Positions 49,295 through 60,440 of a DNA stretch of 64,000 nt are shown here, piece by piece (the stretch's first letter is position 1; each line of letters starts with the position of its first letter). Source of the DNA: Symsagittifera roscoffensis (lineage: Eukaryota; Xenacoelomorpha; Acoela; Convolutidae); contig NC_087067.1 in NCBI RefSeq assembly GCF_963678635.1, positions 7,859,716 through 7,923,715 of the forward strand, given 5' to 3'. The notes under the pieces were generated by a model, which worked only from the letters and a program-made list of their open reading frames with translations, searched no databases and was not told where the DNA came from. A program made the translations under genes and the position numbers.

Positions 49295-49363
49295 AACCCT
49301 CCGGCCCCCGGAATTTTCGGTGTTAACTAGGTTAAAAAGCTAAATAGTACTGGACGGAGGGTA
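49295..49363. repeat. 69-bp symmetric palindromic module M3
   Basis: AACCCTCC ... TTAACTAGGTTAA ... GGAGGGTA with identical spacing. One base of the 5' end differs from M1 and M2. Confidence 0.85.
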
Positions 49364-51088
49364 CGCACCTTTCCCCTAGTAGAATAACGGTCACCTAGGC
49401 CTCTAACTTGGGCATACGCCCGGAGCGGAGGGTTTGTCGCTGAAACGCTTGCTGAGCATGAAGGTCTTATGCCTTTGACAGGCCCACCCAGGAGCGCCAT
49501 AAAAACGTCTATGTAACATTCGCCCAAATACTACACAGCGACGGAGCGTAGAAAAAGTACCAATTTAACGACTGGCAGGCGTCAGTTACCTTAATCCTAC
49601 TCGTTTTTCTCCGTCTCGACCTTGCCAGTTCATTTTCTGGTCTGTTTAGGGCTAAGTAAAAAGTTACTGTTTTTAGGCCATCAGTCGAACGACTTTTGAT
49701 CAGCTTTCGTTTACATGCGAACACAACCACATAGCTGAGTCTCGGATCCTCAGACTACGTGATTGTCATTAAAAACACGGCTCGAACAACCTATTTTAAC
49801 ATGTTTTTGTGTGACAGTTCTATATTAAATCCATTGGAGATGGATTGACCCTTTCCTCTTTCTAGCTACTCATATTCTAAAATATCAAACTATACCGGTG
49901 TTAATTTAAAGTTTCACGACATCCAAGTAGCTATACAGTCATTTTTATACAGTCCCTTCACATAAAACAGTCTCTGGGGGACCAAGCTTCCTGAGATAAC
50001 GTTCTTATCTCTTCCAATTTGTGTCCCGGGAGGGTTCCGTGGTATATTCCTTCCCCACTGAAGCTTCCTTCTCCACTAATATCCACTGATAAGGGTCTTA
50101 TCGTGCGTTGTTGCCACAATAAGAGGCTCCATATTTTCCGTCTCTTGTGCGACCGTTTTTCACACTATTTGGCGTTGTTCTACTTTTTCGTCGTTTTTTG
50201 TCAAAATGGCCGTCTTTTTTGTGTTTCTGAGAAATATTCACGTTTCGATCGAAATTTTGAAAATAAAAATTCCAGAATATTCCTACCCTCCTTCGCAATA
50301 CTTTTCCGTTAATACGGCCTTTATTCATTCTTTTTCGTGTCGCCGGAAGGTTGCGCTGTGTCATCTGGCAGAATGGCACATACTCCCCGGACAGTCCCCA
50401 TCAATGTCCCCATTGACCGCATAACACCGGGTTATCGTCAAGTAGTGTTCCAGTTTTCTGTAATCAATCTTACAAATCGCATAAAAAAATGAAATTTATC
50501 TACTCCACCTCAACTCACTACGTGTTCACAAATGGCATCGTACTACATCTCACTGCCTTTCAACATTTTCCTAAAATTTGCACCATGAGGAGTGTCCTAG
50601 ATAAAATTTCTTTTCTGACTACTTACGTCGTCTTGCCATAAAACTTCTTTTCGCTCTTTGTGATTAAAAAGTGGGACGTGGCACGGCCACGCACCCGTTA
50701 AAATTAACTTAACGTCACTCACCAAGTATAATCAGTCAATTATGCGGTCCTTTCAATATTAAAACTAAAAAACTCTGTGGCTAGTAAAGTTATTGAGTTA
50801 CCCACCCTTCTCGAGCGAGTTTACTCAAACTTACCAAGTCGCCACACAGTGAAATTGTGTCTTACACAGGTTAAAAACTTCAATCGTGTTTAAATAGGTA
50901 AATATACTCACCTACGTTCTATATATATATACATAAATAGTCATAACTAAAATCAACAATTTCAACAATTTTAGCAATTGCAACACTGTAGTTTGGTCTG
51001 ACCAAACTAGATCAAAACAAAAATTTTAACAAGTTCATTAATCAAAACTTGGTTGATTGGTTCAAGTTTTAACGCACAAAGACAATCA

Positions 51089-51118
51089 AGTTTTTTCTCC
51101 TTCTCTTCTCTTCTTTGT
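51089..51118 (-). promoter_or_regulatory. Polypurine tract
   Basis: The minus strand is almost pure A/G here (AAGAAGAGAAGAGAAGGAG then A6), directly before TGATTG at 51088. This is the expected primer site for plus-strand DNA synthesis at the 3' LTR edge. It starts 35 nt after the stop of the giant reading frame. Confidence 0.65.
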
Positions 51119-51152
51119 TCACGTCTTCACTTGTTCTCTTCGTTCATAATCT

Positions 51153-53315
51153 TCACTCCATCGCTTCTCCATCCTGATCTTCAGCTTCGCTGTCTTCTAA
51201 TACTTTCTCCAGCATGTCCATGGAGTTGCGGGCCGTGCCCCAACTCTCCTGTTCCAACAGCCTCGGTTTGCAACAAGGTAGCAAGTCAACATTAACCTTT
51301 TGCTCCCGGTTCCTGCAAAAGCTGTTGTGAAGACATAGGCTCACATTTCGTTCTAGGTCAGCTCTTAAGACCTCTTTCTTCTCATCTTCAGTTACACAAG
51401 GCGCTCCAGCTACCCGCTTCACCGCCGTGGTGACCGCGTTTCTGTGCGTCAGGAATGCTCTCTTATAGGCTCCTGGTCCTATATCTAGCTGGAAAGATTG
51501 ATAGGCTTCCGTGTTCCTCGACATGTGACGCTTCGCGCGTTCATACATCCATGATGTCATCACTGCACGGAACCAAGGCATCAATCTCTGCCTTGACCAT
51601 ATTCTTTCAATGGCCTTAGGTATTCTCAGAACTTTGCAGGTGGTTCTGAAGAGATCCAATTCACGACTCATCTTCACGTTGCTCAGCTGCTCAGGAGTCG
51701 GCACGGCCGTCTCCTGTTCACTTGTGTCCGCGTTAGCCTCCAGCCATCTCACTGCCAGCATGGCACTAACAACCACGATTGACACCTGTTGATTCTGATC
51801 GGGCAACCCCGTAGAGTATAACTCCTCCACGTCCCATACTAGCATCAGATTCCCGCGTTTGGGGTACCACAACGTCTGCGCCAGGCAGTGGCAAGGATAC
51901 TCCCCATGGGTTCTCACTATGTTCCTTCGGGTCCGATACCCTGAGGCTCCCAGCAACGGTTCCACCTCCATCAGAATTCTGTGTAAGTCGTCTTTCTCTT
52001 CTATGGTGGGGAATTCAGTGGGTAACGCTCCACTCGCTTTCTGCTTCTGGAACTCACTCACATTGCCTTCGTTTAATCTCAGAAACTCTTCACCCACTAC
52101 GTCTTGCAACTCACCTTCAGATCTCTTCGGGACTGCCCGAAAGATCTTTGCCAACAAATCATATGACCTCTCCGACATTCTGGACAACCTCACGCACTTT
52201 GGCACAGAGAAAAGTTGGTCAATCAACACCTGCTGTGTCCTCGCATCCATCACCACCATGTGTGTAGGATATCTACTACTGCAATATGGTGCGGAGCTTG
52301 AACCCACCAGATACTTTGAACCAGTCGGTTTATGATAGGCCTCACTATCTTTCAGATTCATCTCGTTCTCCACTGCTTCTCTCCAGCCTCCGATCTTCTG
52401 CTCTGTCTGCAATGCTCCAGGGAATACTTCCACGCTGAGGGACGTCACTAGCTCATGGGCACGCTCCAGGCGCTCAAGCGATTCTATCGAACTCGTCATG
52501 CTACAAAATCCCAAGGCTGTGATCAAATTTACATCCGTCACCCCATGACAGTCCGCGACCAACTCCATACCACTCTTATCCGACATGCTCAATCTTCCGT
52601 ACAATCGTGCCAGTTGCCGATGCTGCTCGCTCAGCGTAACCAGGCAGTGTCCCAGGTTACAAACATGTCCTTCCACCCCACTATGTTGAGCCAAGCATAT
52701 GCCTTGCTTCAACCAATTGCTCGATGGACCTTCCTCGGACAGCTCCGTGGATGGGTTGCTCTTCCGCTTCGTCAACCTCATGGCCAGCAGATGATGTATC
52801 ATGGCCAGATCATGCAAACTAGCGTCATCATCCAGGTCTAACGTGATATCCGCCTTCATGTCCCAGATTAAACCGACGTTAGGATGAGGGCACCAAGAAG
52901 GCTTCATGAGTTCCCACATCGTTACTAGACTGGTTTTCAAGGGACCGTCCCAAGAACCACAATCAAAACTCACTTGCCCCTTTAGCTCGGGAACCGAGGG
53001 TTCGACCACTCGTTTTTCCAAGATAATTCCCAGCTTGAGTTGTTCCATCATCAGCATTCCAGTTTCTTTAATTCGTTCAACCCAGAAATTGAGTACTATG
53101 ACTTGCTCATAGTCGAAGTACGCTTCCCTGGCTTCTTCATTCACGAAGGGATTATACGCCATCCCTTGTATGCCAGACACATATTCTAACGACTTCAGTC
53201 TCCCTAGTGTTGCAAAGTCTTTTTGTCCTTTGACTGCTTCAATCAACTCCCGGCTCACTTTAAATTCTTTGTTGGAATATCTTCTCACCTCTTCCAACTT
53301 GCGATAGCTCTCCAT
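51153..53315 (-). pseudogene. Giant element polyprotein, C-terminal segment (720 codons, open)
   Basis: Longest uninterrupted piece of the giant reading frame. I do not recognise a domain. Visible features are a WVERIKETGMLMMEQLKLG-type amphipathic region near the N-terminus, several Cys/His residues (for example HGEYPCHCLAQTLWYPKRG near residue 480), a Trp/Arg-rich segment MPWFRAVMTSWMYERAKRH, and an acidic tail (LEDSEAEDQDGE). Its GC content and codon character are unlike the AT-rich flanks but match the integrase region. The upstream frame joins by a shift near 53330-53310; the in-frame TAG before ESNDMESY argues that the ATG here is not the true start. The stop is followed directly by the polypurine tract. 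Confidence 0.7.
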
Positions 53316-53711
53316 GTCATTCGACTCCTATTTGGTACAGTCAACGGCATGTCATGATATAGTTCCAGGAGTGCCCTAAGGAAGTTCCTTTCGCAATCAA
53401 CTCCCTTTTGCCGAATGATCTTTATACATTCTCCCAAAACAGGAGTGGGGATACGATCCACCACGAACCTGACAAAGCAAAGGGCATCCTTACGCTTAGC
53501 CCATGCTATCGCAGAATCGTCTTTTGAAATCAACGCTCGCAGAGCTTCAATCAACTCCAGCTCCTGTTCCCGTGATTTCGAATCATTACGCCCTCTTGAT
53601 GCCCATCAAGCACCAAGCCAACCGTACTTGCAGATCAGTTCTCATGCAAGGATGATCCAGGTATGCTGCCACCGTAGCAGGTGCATGCATCGCCTCGTCG
53701 AAGTATCTCTA
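53285..53711 (-). pseudogene. Giant element polyprotein segment with stop and frameshift
   Basis: After the TAG at 53709-53711 the same frame continues for about 44 codons (RYFDEAMHAPATVAAYLDHP to MGIKR). It then shifts near 53580 into the frame with SREQELELIEALRALISKDD, and on through FVRFVVDRIPTPVLGECIKI to 53285. The alpha-helical, Leu-rich composition is compatible with the neighbouring segments. Function is unknown. Confidence 0.6.
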
Positions 53712-54431
53712 GAGGGCCGCCCTCCAGGAAATTTCTAGTAGTTTTTCCAATCCGATTTCGTTCGCTTCAGAGGACATTACCGTGCCGTATTCTTTTCGAT
53801 TTAAGTTTGAATTCTCCGTAAGCTCTTTCAGATATTCCTGCATGGCTCGCTTCTCGCTCCAAGCCATCAGGTGCCCTCTCGCGGAGTTTCTCGCTTTCAA
53901 CATCTCCACATAACCCCCTGCTGGATCTCCCATGTGGACCGATTCCGGCACAGTGACTCGACTGTACTCGACCACGTCGAGTTGTCCTTCCAGTTTTAAC
54001 TTGGCCATGTTGGTCCGCGAGGGCCTGTAATCTTCAAGTCCTCCAGATCCACATTGACTGATGATCTCCATCTCTAATTTAGTGTCTGCCAGGGTTCGTG
54101 CTGTTTTCTTTGATCTTACGGCAGTCGTGGTCAGACCTGCCAAGAGCATAGGGGGTATCAGATTCTCTTTTTCTCCCCCTGTCAGCGTTGCACCATCTCC
54201 TTGCCCGCTCTCGCCTGAACGACCTGCGCTCGTTAAAGAGGTCACCACTGCGCTGGCTTTCGACTTCACCACTCTCGGGTTCATGGCTCGACTTCCTGTT
54301 TTCCCTTTTAGTCACTTCAGCCCCTTCCTGGCTCGTCTGATAGGTAATTTCTTTGCAACCTGCTGATCATCGGCACTGTCTTCTGTAACTGACTCGGTCA
54401 GAACATCCGCGACTCCATGGAGTTCACTATC
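53709..54431 (-). pseudogene. Giant element polyprotein segment between frameshift and TAG
   Basis: The frame opens near 54431 (GVADVLTESVTEDSADDQ...), is interrupted by TGA at 54312-54314, then continues as the 191-codon run from 54284 (NPRVVKSKASAVVTSLTSAG ... GLEKLLEISWRAAL) to the TAG. The start is rich in Lys/Ser/Thr, consistent with a linker. The ATG at 54284 is unlikely to be a natural start, because similar sequence precedes it in frame. Confidence 0.6.
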
Positions 54432-55663
54432 TTCTCCAGGACCTCACGCATGATGGGTTGGTTCAATCCCACTTTCATTATGGACTGCGTCCCATATCGC
54501 CTTATCACGTCCCATGATCTTTCCATGAAATTCACTCGGCTCCAGGTTGCCCCTGTCTTGCTTTCTAACTCACTTTCATATCTCTCCCATTCCTCTTCCG
54601 GCAACGTGCTCAGGAAGGATACCCTCATTGATTCTTCAATTTTTCTCCTCCTCGGTGACTCATGGAGCAATCTCTGCGGATCCCTGCTTCGGCATTCTCT
54701 CGCCTGGCTTATTGGGTCCATCGGGGATAAGTCGGCCGACGCCTCCTTTGTAGGGGACATGAAAGACGATGGCGTCATTAGCAATGGACTCCCATCGACT
54801 TCCCCATCGTCGTCTTCACTAAACCTGTATTCTAGCAAGTCTTTCTCTAACGCTCCCAGATCTGTCTCACCCGGTTTTCCCGTCTTTCCCTCGATGTCGT
54901 CGTCGTCATCGTCCTGATCCATCAATTCATCATCACCTGCATCAGATTTCGGCCTGGGTCCTGAAGGTCCTTGTCGTGAGTCTGTGCCCGAGTCCGGCCG
55001 AGCCGGTACGGTCATGTCTCCTGCGTGATAAAACAACTCATCATTCACCAGGAATTCTACGGACTCCTCGCCATGTGGTGCCAGGTCCTCTATTGTTATA
55101 TATGAGCCACCTCTGCTCTCCTTTGCCACTTCCAGCATCACTACTTTCACTTCTCCTGACCACTTCAGTCTTGATAAGTCATCTGTGGGAGTATACACTT
55201 CGTTCCACATTTCGGCCGAGACCTCTGGTCTCCTGGAAGGTAGTGCCTTGATCTTTTTCCTACTCCAAGCATCAGGAAATGAGAAGTCAAACGTGTGCGC
55301 GGCTGCAACATTCCAGCCGATGAAGCGCGGCTCCATCCCTTCACTCCACTTCAGCATTCTCTTCTCTGCGTCACGAGCTGCTCCGATGCGAGGGGCAATG
55401 AGGGGAGATGTGACTCCCAACAACATCCTCCTTATCGGTGGATATCGAGGGCATTGGTCCGGTAGCGGCCTGGACCCAGAAAGCCATGCTTGCTGGTTCT
55501 CTTTCGCGTGTGCATAGGCCTCTGGTAAGAGTGGGACTCCCATAGCCGCTCCTGTATCCTTCACTACTGGTCTCAAATTCCAAAGCTTCGGGTTAAACTG
55601 GATGTGAGAAAGGTCCTCACGGCCCATTCGGCACTTGAAGTGGTTGTTGAAATCCATCAACAC
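54398..55663 (-). pseudogene. Giant element polyprotein segment with acidic linker
   Basis: About 420 codons in the same frame as the segment before it, separated only by TAG at 55664-55666 (probably a former CAG). It has a folded-looking N-terminal half (MDFNNHFKCRMGREDLSHIQ, PRFIGWNVAAAHTFDFSFPD, WSRKKIKALPSRRP), then a highly acidic linker (DDELMDQDDDDDDIEG), then a helical end. It ends at a TGA reached through a frameshift near 54420. Confidence 0.65.
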
Positions 55664-56488
55664 CTAACCTGGCTCCGCTATTCTTCCGAACAGCCTATCG
55701 TCACTGGCCAGCCCTCTCAACTCCCTCTGCTCTACCCAGTTCAGCACGGAACAGTCCACAACTGAGACCAGGTTGACATACAACACAGAATTCCTGTATG
55801 CCTTGACTTGCGCGTCCGGGAACGCGAAAGACATCACCGGTCCATACACCACCGTGACGATATCCCGCAGTCCGTGAATCAGAGCCAACGGATCAATCCG
55901 CATCATGACAGCCAAATCTGTCAGCAAGGGCATGCCACAATATTGCTTCCACTCACCCGCATCCGTCGCCACTTTATCTTCTCCCGTGACGCTTCTGTTT
56001 TGTTGCAAGAGATATTGGAGCAGGAGAGTCCTCCAGTCTTTCATCTTCCTGAGCGAGGCGGTTTCCAACTGTGCATTGAACTCACGACTCGGTCCCTGTA
56101 GTTGTTCAGGGTAATGCAACAGCACAAGCAAATCACTCAGTCGACCGTAGGTCATGGCAATCAGAGTCAGGAGTCCATCCAATCTCAAATCTGCCAACGC
56201 TTGGGTGAAGAGATTTGCCGGCCCCTTCACGAAATTTTCATGACCAAATGTCACGTATAAGGCTAATACCAGGCCAATCGACAACTTCCTGATGTCCTTG
56301 ACAAAACTCGCGATCAAGTTCCGGGATGCCCTAGGATAGCACGTCGACAGGAAGGATGGCGTCCATCCCACTCCCATTCCACCCAAGATGGCATGCGATC
56401 GTTCGTACTGTGCCCTCGTGGCTAGCACGTCAGCTTGGAACTTGTCCAGCGACATCGTGTTTACGTCCTGCATCAATTTCAACATCAT
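55664..56488 (-). pseudogene. Giant element polyprotein segment (helical)
   Basis: 274 codons starting inside the overlap with the preceding frame. The join is a frameshift near 56490, where VIKEM in one frame passes to LKLMQDVNTMSLDKFQADVL in the other. It is Leu- and Arg-rich, with GLVLALYVTFGHENFVKGPA, LLTLIAMTYGRLSDLLVLLH and a pattern of hydrophobic helices, but no convincing membrane signal. Unrecognised. Confidence 0.6.
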
Positions 56489-57158
56489 GCAACATCTCTT
56501 TTATCACTGCCGGCGCATGCTCGAACGCGTCCTCACCCAAGGTGCACAGCCTTGGCGACAAATACAACCATACGTTATTGTGCGGCTTCTTGGGCAAAGC
56601 CATTGCCATGAGATCTTCTTCCGCTGATGTCATGTTCTTCGTGACTGTCCTGCCCTGCTCATTCTCGGCATGATCCATCTGTCTGAACCTGAGATCATCA
56701 GCCACCTGTTGTACTAACAGATGATCGTCATCCACCCCTGGTCCTAACTTCAGCAATCTGGCAAAGTTGGACAGCTCCAACCCCAGAACCTCGTCTAGCA
56801 CCAACCGAGTTGTGCTACAATCTCTGAGCCCCTGTATGGCATTGGAAATGTCAGCCCAAACGGCGGGAAGCTCAGATCGGGACGGGTAATAATTGTCTGG
56901 GTCTAGTACTCTGTTCGGGGCAGGAATTATCACGTTGAACATCCCCTCTGCTATCGTTGTGACCATTGTGTACACAAACTGAAGGGGTTCTGGCAATGCA
57001 GCGTACCCTGGTGACAACACAAAGACTACCTTCACCACATTTTGGGTGAAACGTTGTTTTGCTGCTGCATCTACCTCAGCCATCGCCGAGAGCAATGTCA
57101 TTATCGCCTCCCCTATGACCTCGTTGCTCGGCATCGACCCATCCGTCAGACGTGACAA
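56430..57158 (-). pseudogene. Giant element polyprotein segment after TAA
   Basis: 242 codons in the same frame as the hydrolase segment, separated from it only by TAA at 57186-57188 (VAS-stop-NDHLQSRGLLSRL). It contains FVLSPGYAALPEPLQFVYTM and a long helical run. The last 20 or so codons (EIDAGRKHDVAGQ) are out of frame after the shift at about 56490. Confidence 0.6.
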
Positions 57159-57185
57159 TAAGCCCCTGCTTTGCAGATGATCATT

Positions 57186-58820
57186 TTAGCTTGCAACCAC
57201 TATCACCTGCGGCTCCATGCTTACCACCCTTCGTACACTTATCATCATGCCTATTGCCTGTCCCCAGTCCAATTTAGGCGCCGTCAAGAAAATCACGTCG
57301 GGCCAAAAGAGAGAACGGGGCGTATAGAGATAATCGGAACTGGCCACAATCAGATACTTGGCAGCTTTCATATCCAAAGGATCATAAGCTGCAAATAGGC
57401 CGTCGCCTATTGGGGCCTTCAGTTTCCCATATCTCTTGTTATCTCCATCCACCGTGGTCGTCCGGGGATAGTCCCTCGAATACTCGCCAGGCGTCTGACC
57501 GGGTGGTTTAGCAAACTGCCTGTACATCTTGTGATGCTTGTTATTGGGTTTGTTCTCTGCCTGAAACTTGCCCTTGCGAGCAGGTGGCGTCAATTCCCGG
57601 GCTCTCTGTCGGACGTCCGTAAGAGACCGCGTGTTCAAGGGTCCAAAGGTATTTTCCGGAGGCAACCCATTCAAGTCTGCATGCCGGAGCGTAGTCGTAG
57701 AGCTGAACTGCTCCTGCTCTGCTAGCAGCCAATCCACGCCCGGTATCCGATATAGTCGCGACACTGTGGGACTTTCTTCGCCAATCATTCTCATCGCGTC
57801 CTCCCGACACGTCAGGGTATTCATGTTCAACTTCGTGGACATGTCCGTCTTGTACTGTCCCCAATGACTAGAGTCTGATCGGTTCCAAAGCAGCAGGCTG
57901 CCTGGTTCAACTCCCTCCGCAGGCACCGCGCTCGTAGACGGTCCTACTGCTGAAGCAGGGTTTGCCGTGGCGGGCGGATTGTTCCTCCTAGACACGGTCT
58001 GGGAGTTATTCCTGTTCTCAACCACTGATCTCCCGAGTCGGCTTTCAAGCGGTTGTGTTCTGGGAGGAGGAGCAGTCCCTAGCCGCTCTCTCACATTTGA
58101 GCTCGGAGCGATGGGTGCGGCTACGGCCGTCTCCATTGCCAAGGGCCCTAGGCGGTTGACGAGGGATTTGGGCACGCTTACCCTTATTCTACTTCCTCCG
58201 GTCGAGCTGGTCCGAGCCAGAGAACTGGTCGCCCTCGACTCCTGCTCCATTTCCCTCAACTGCGTCTGAAATACATCATTCACCCAGTGTCTTCCTCGTT
58301 GGGTGTTGAAATGTATTCCATCTCTGGTAAGCGCGATGTGATCAATCATGCGCAGCGTGTTTTCAAGATCCAGAAGTCGCAACTCGCCAGGGTTGCTTCT
58401 CACCAGATTACGGATCATTTCGTTCCACCGTGTCACGTTGCCATTCATGAAGTCTGCCACTGTGGTGCCCACCAGCGGGTTTTGTGGTATCGTGCACAGC
58501 ACCACAAACCTGGGCCTGTACTTCTCCTTCAGTTCATTTAGGTGGCATACCAGCAGAGGCTCCCACTTGCTCTCCGGAGTCACTGGGGCTCTCGAGACGT
58601 CGTTGGTTCCCAGCATTATCACCAGCATATCCAGGTGATCCTCGCTCTGGAATTCCATCATCTTGATGACCTGAGCCACTGAGGCTCCTCCAAAGGACAG
58701 AGTGGTAGTCTGACCATAGACGAAGATCTCAATCAGATCCTTCACCAAACTGTCTCCTATGATCAAATGGCGACTCCCTGGGGGAATTACCTGGTCGCTC
58801 GTAGCGGGGTCCCAGCTCAT
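57186..58820 (-). pseudogene. Giant element polyprotein segment with SGNH/GDSL hydrolase domain
   Basis: 544 codons. Residues 18-190 match the SGNH hydrolase (GDSL esterase) fold by motif: block I HLIIGDSLVKDL with Ser24, block II SFGGAS with Gly45, block III MLGTNDVSR with Asn73, and block V TRDGIHFN with Asp167 and His170. All four signature residues are present, so the domain itself looks catalytically competent, as an esterase/lipase/deacetylase-type hydrolase. Substrate is unknown. Downstream is a Ser/Thr/Pro-rich linker (about 190-330) and a C-terminal part with QWGQYKTDM-like sequence (HWGQYKTDMSTKLNMNTLTC) and RRVVSMEPQVIVV. The upstream frame joins by a shift at an A5 run near 58888. 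SGNH-type esterase domains are known in CR1-like LINE ORF1 proteins; their presence in a Ty3/gypsy-type element is unusual to me. Confidence 0.8.
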
Positions 58821-58825
58821 GTCAT

Positions 58826-59965
58826 TCAGCAGGCTCGAGGATGCTCCGCAGCTACTTGCGTGAACTGGTGACGTGCCATCAGATTTTTCCTAATATCTAC
58901 CACGCGAGACTTTTGATAGGTTCTGCCATGCGCAGTCCCCGAGGGCACTACCGTGTGGGGTGCTCGCTCCGAGCTATTAGATGAATGATCACGACGGTGG
59001 GAAGGAACGATCCTACCCAATGTCCGTCCAGTGGTTCGGTTGATCTCATCCATTGTTGCTCTGGCCACTTGGTTGAACGATTCTTGGAACTGAGGAGCGA
59101 GGTAAGTGTCAGAAGGGTCTGGTATCGTGATCCTTTGACTAGAAGCAGACGGTCGTGTCTGCTGAGGAGCCTCGGGCCCTCTCGATGCACGTAAATCCAG
59201 AACCTCGGGCCCTCTCGATACACACAGCTCCTGTGCTGTTGTCCCGGGGCGTGTGTCGCTGGATCCCTCCGAGAATTTCATGCTCGCCAGAACTTCCGGT
59301 GACACTTGGCTCACCTTCGCCATATACAGCTCCTTCAGGTGCTTTATTTCATCCTCCTTATAATCCACCTGCAGATCTTCATTTTTCTTCTTCCATTCGT
59401 CTCTTTCTCGAGCTATCGCCCTATACTCCTGGAGTTTGGCACACAGCTCGCTCTGATCTCTCTCCTTCTTCTCCAGCGTCTCGATCGTCTCCGACGTCTT
59501 GATCTCTATTTCACTCACCCTCACTCTCTTCGAAGGAGGAGCAGCTGTTGGAGAGTCGACCGAATGTGACTGGCCTGGCCCATCACGTTGTCTCTTCGCT
59601 CCGATGAGTGGCTGCGCCGGTTGGACTGGTAAGGGCATCTCACCTAGCCGGTGGTCCCTCTGTTCACCTAGTCCTGGCTCACGAGCCAGGTCGTGGCCAG
59701 ACATTTTTCCACGCCGCCATCTCATCGGTCGATTTCGACCTCTCTCGGCGGTCCCGGACTCACCGAAGGCTAACATTAACACGACTTCCGTAGGGCGATT
59801 CCCTCGACCCTCTCGTCCTAATGCATTGAGGAGCGCGACCACAAACATCGCCAGCCCCGGGTCTTCTCGTGTAAAATCACAATCGATCAGCCGCTGATAG
59901 AGCTCATCTAAAGTCGCTCCTAGACTCGCTGAGAGGAATTCCATAAGTTCATTTGTGTTACCCAT
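58826..59965 (-). pseudogene. Giant element polyprotein, N-terminal segment with coiled coil
   Basis: Begins at the ATG at 59965 (GNTNELMEFLSASLGATLDE), 379 codons. An N-terminal helical part of about 70 residues is followed by a basic Arg/Gly-rich stretch, a predicted coiled coil at about residues 155-220 (IETLEKKERDQSELCAKLQE, DEWKKKNEDLQVDYKEDEIK), a short internal duplication (two SRGPE(V/A) units encoded by a roughly 36-bp direct repeat at 59165-59235) and a Ser/Arg-rich tail. The layout resembles a Gag- or ORF1-type N-terminus, but there is no zinc knuckle. A frameshift near 58888 links it to the hydrolase segment. Confidence 0.65.
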
Positions 59966-60440
59966 TTCTTATCGTGTTGATTCTTACTGTCGTGTAGTGT
60001 CTTCCTGTCTCGTTTTGATTCAATGAATTCAATAAACAATTTCTGATCAATCAAGATCTAAAAAACAAGTCGCGACTTAAAACCATCATTTTTGGATACA
60101 ACATCATTCAATTCTTTAAAACTCTCCATTGAAATTCTCTTCTCAATTCTGATTTAAAAATTTAGCACCAAGGTGGATCGTCCACCTGTATCTTTGTCAG
60201 GGTAGCACGAATGAGCGCCGTCACCTTGATGACCTGGAGTACTCCAGGTCTTTTATGACACAAAACATAAAACATATCATAACAATAACATAACGCATAA
60301 ACACATAAACATCACACACCTATATTATCACATAAAAACATAATCCCTAATATTGTACCTAAAACTTAACCTAATCTAAAATCTGACACTAATTCTTATC
60401 AAGTAACTTAATAAAAACCACTTATCGCCAAACGCAATTC
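59966..60440. promoter_or_regulatory. AT-rich spacer with two hairpins before the giant reading frame
   Basis: Non-coding stretch between the macro-like ORF and the giant frame. It holds AGGTGGATCGTCCACCT (60171-60187; 7-bp stem, 3-nt loop) and the perfect 20-bp palindrome GACCTGGAGTACTCCAGGTC (60231-60250). It could hold a promoter, splice acceptor or translation signal for the downstream frame; none is proven. Confidence 0.45.

Larger units (their letters stand above)
48650..51088 (-). mobile_element. Candidate 3' LTR / terminal non-coding region of giant Ty3/gypsy element
   Basis: On the minus strand a polypurine tract is followed at 51088 by TGATTGTC, a plausible U3 start. About 2.4 kb of non-coding, AT-rich but motif-structured sequence follows. 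A TATA-rich block (TATATATATATAG, about 50940-50928) lies about 150 bp inside and could be the LTR promoter. The outer boundary (a CA end plus target duplication) cannot be placed because the partner LTR is outside the window; the left coordinate is approximate. Confidence 0.45.

Noticed and set aside
51859-52335. 158-residue plus-strand frame (and others at 54417-54917, 59499-59897)
   Set aside because: Antisense shadows of the G+C-rich giant frame; no independent motifs.
55664-55666. Programmed TAG readthrough as in some retroviruses
   Set aside because: It is one of several stops of all three types in the same frame; a CAG to TAG change is simpler.
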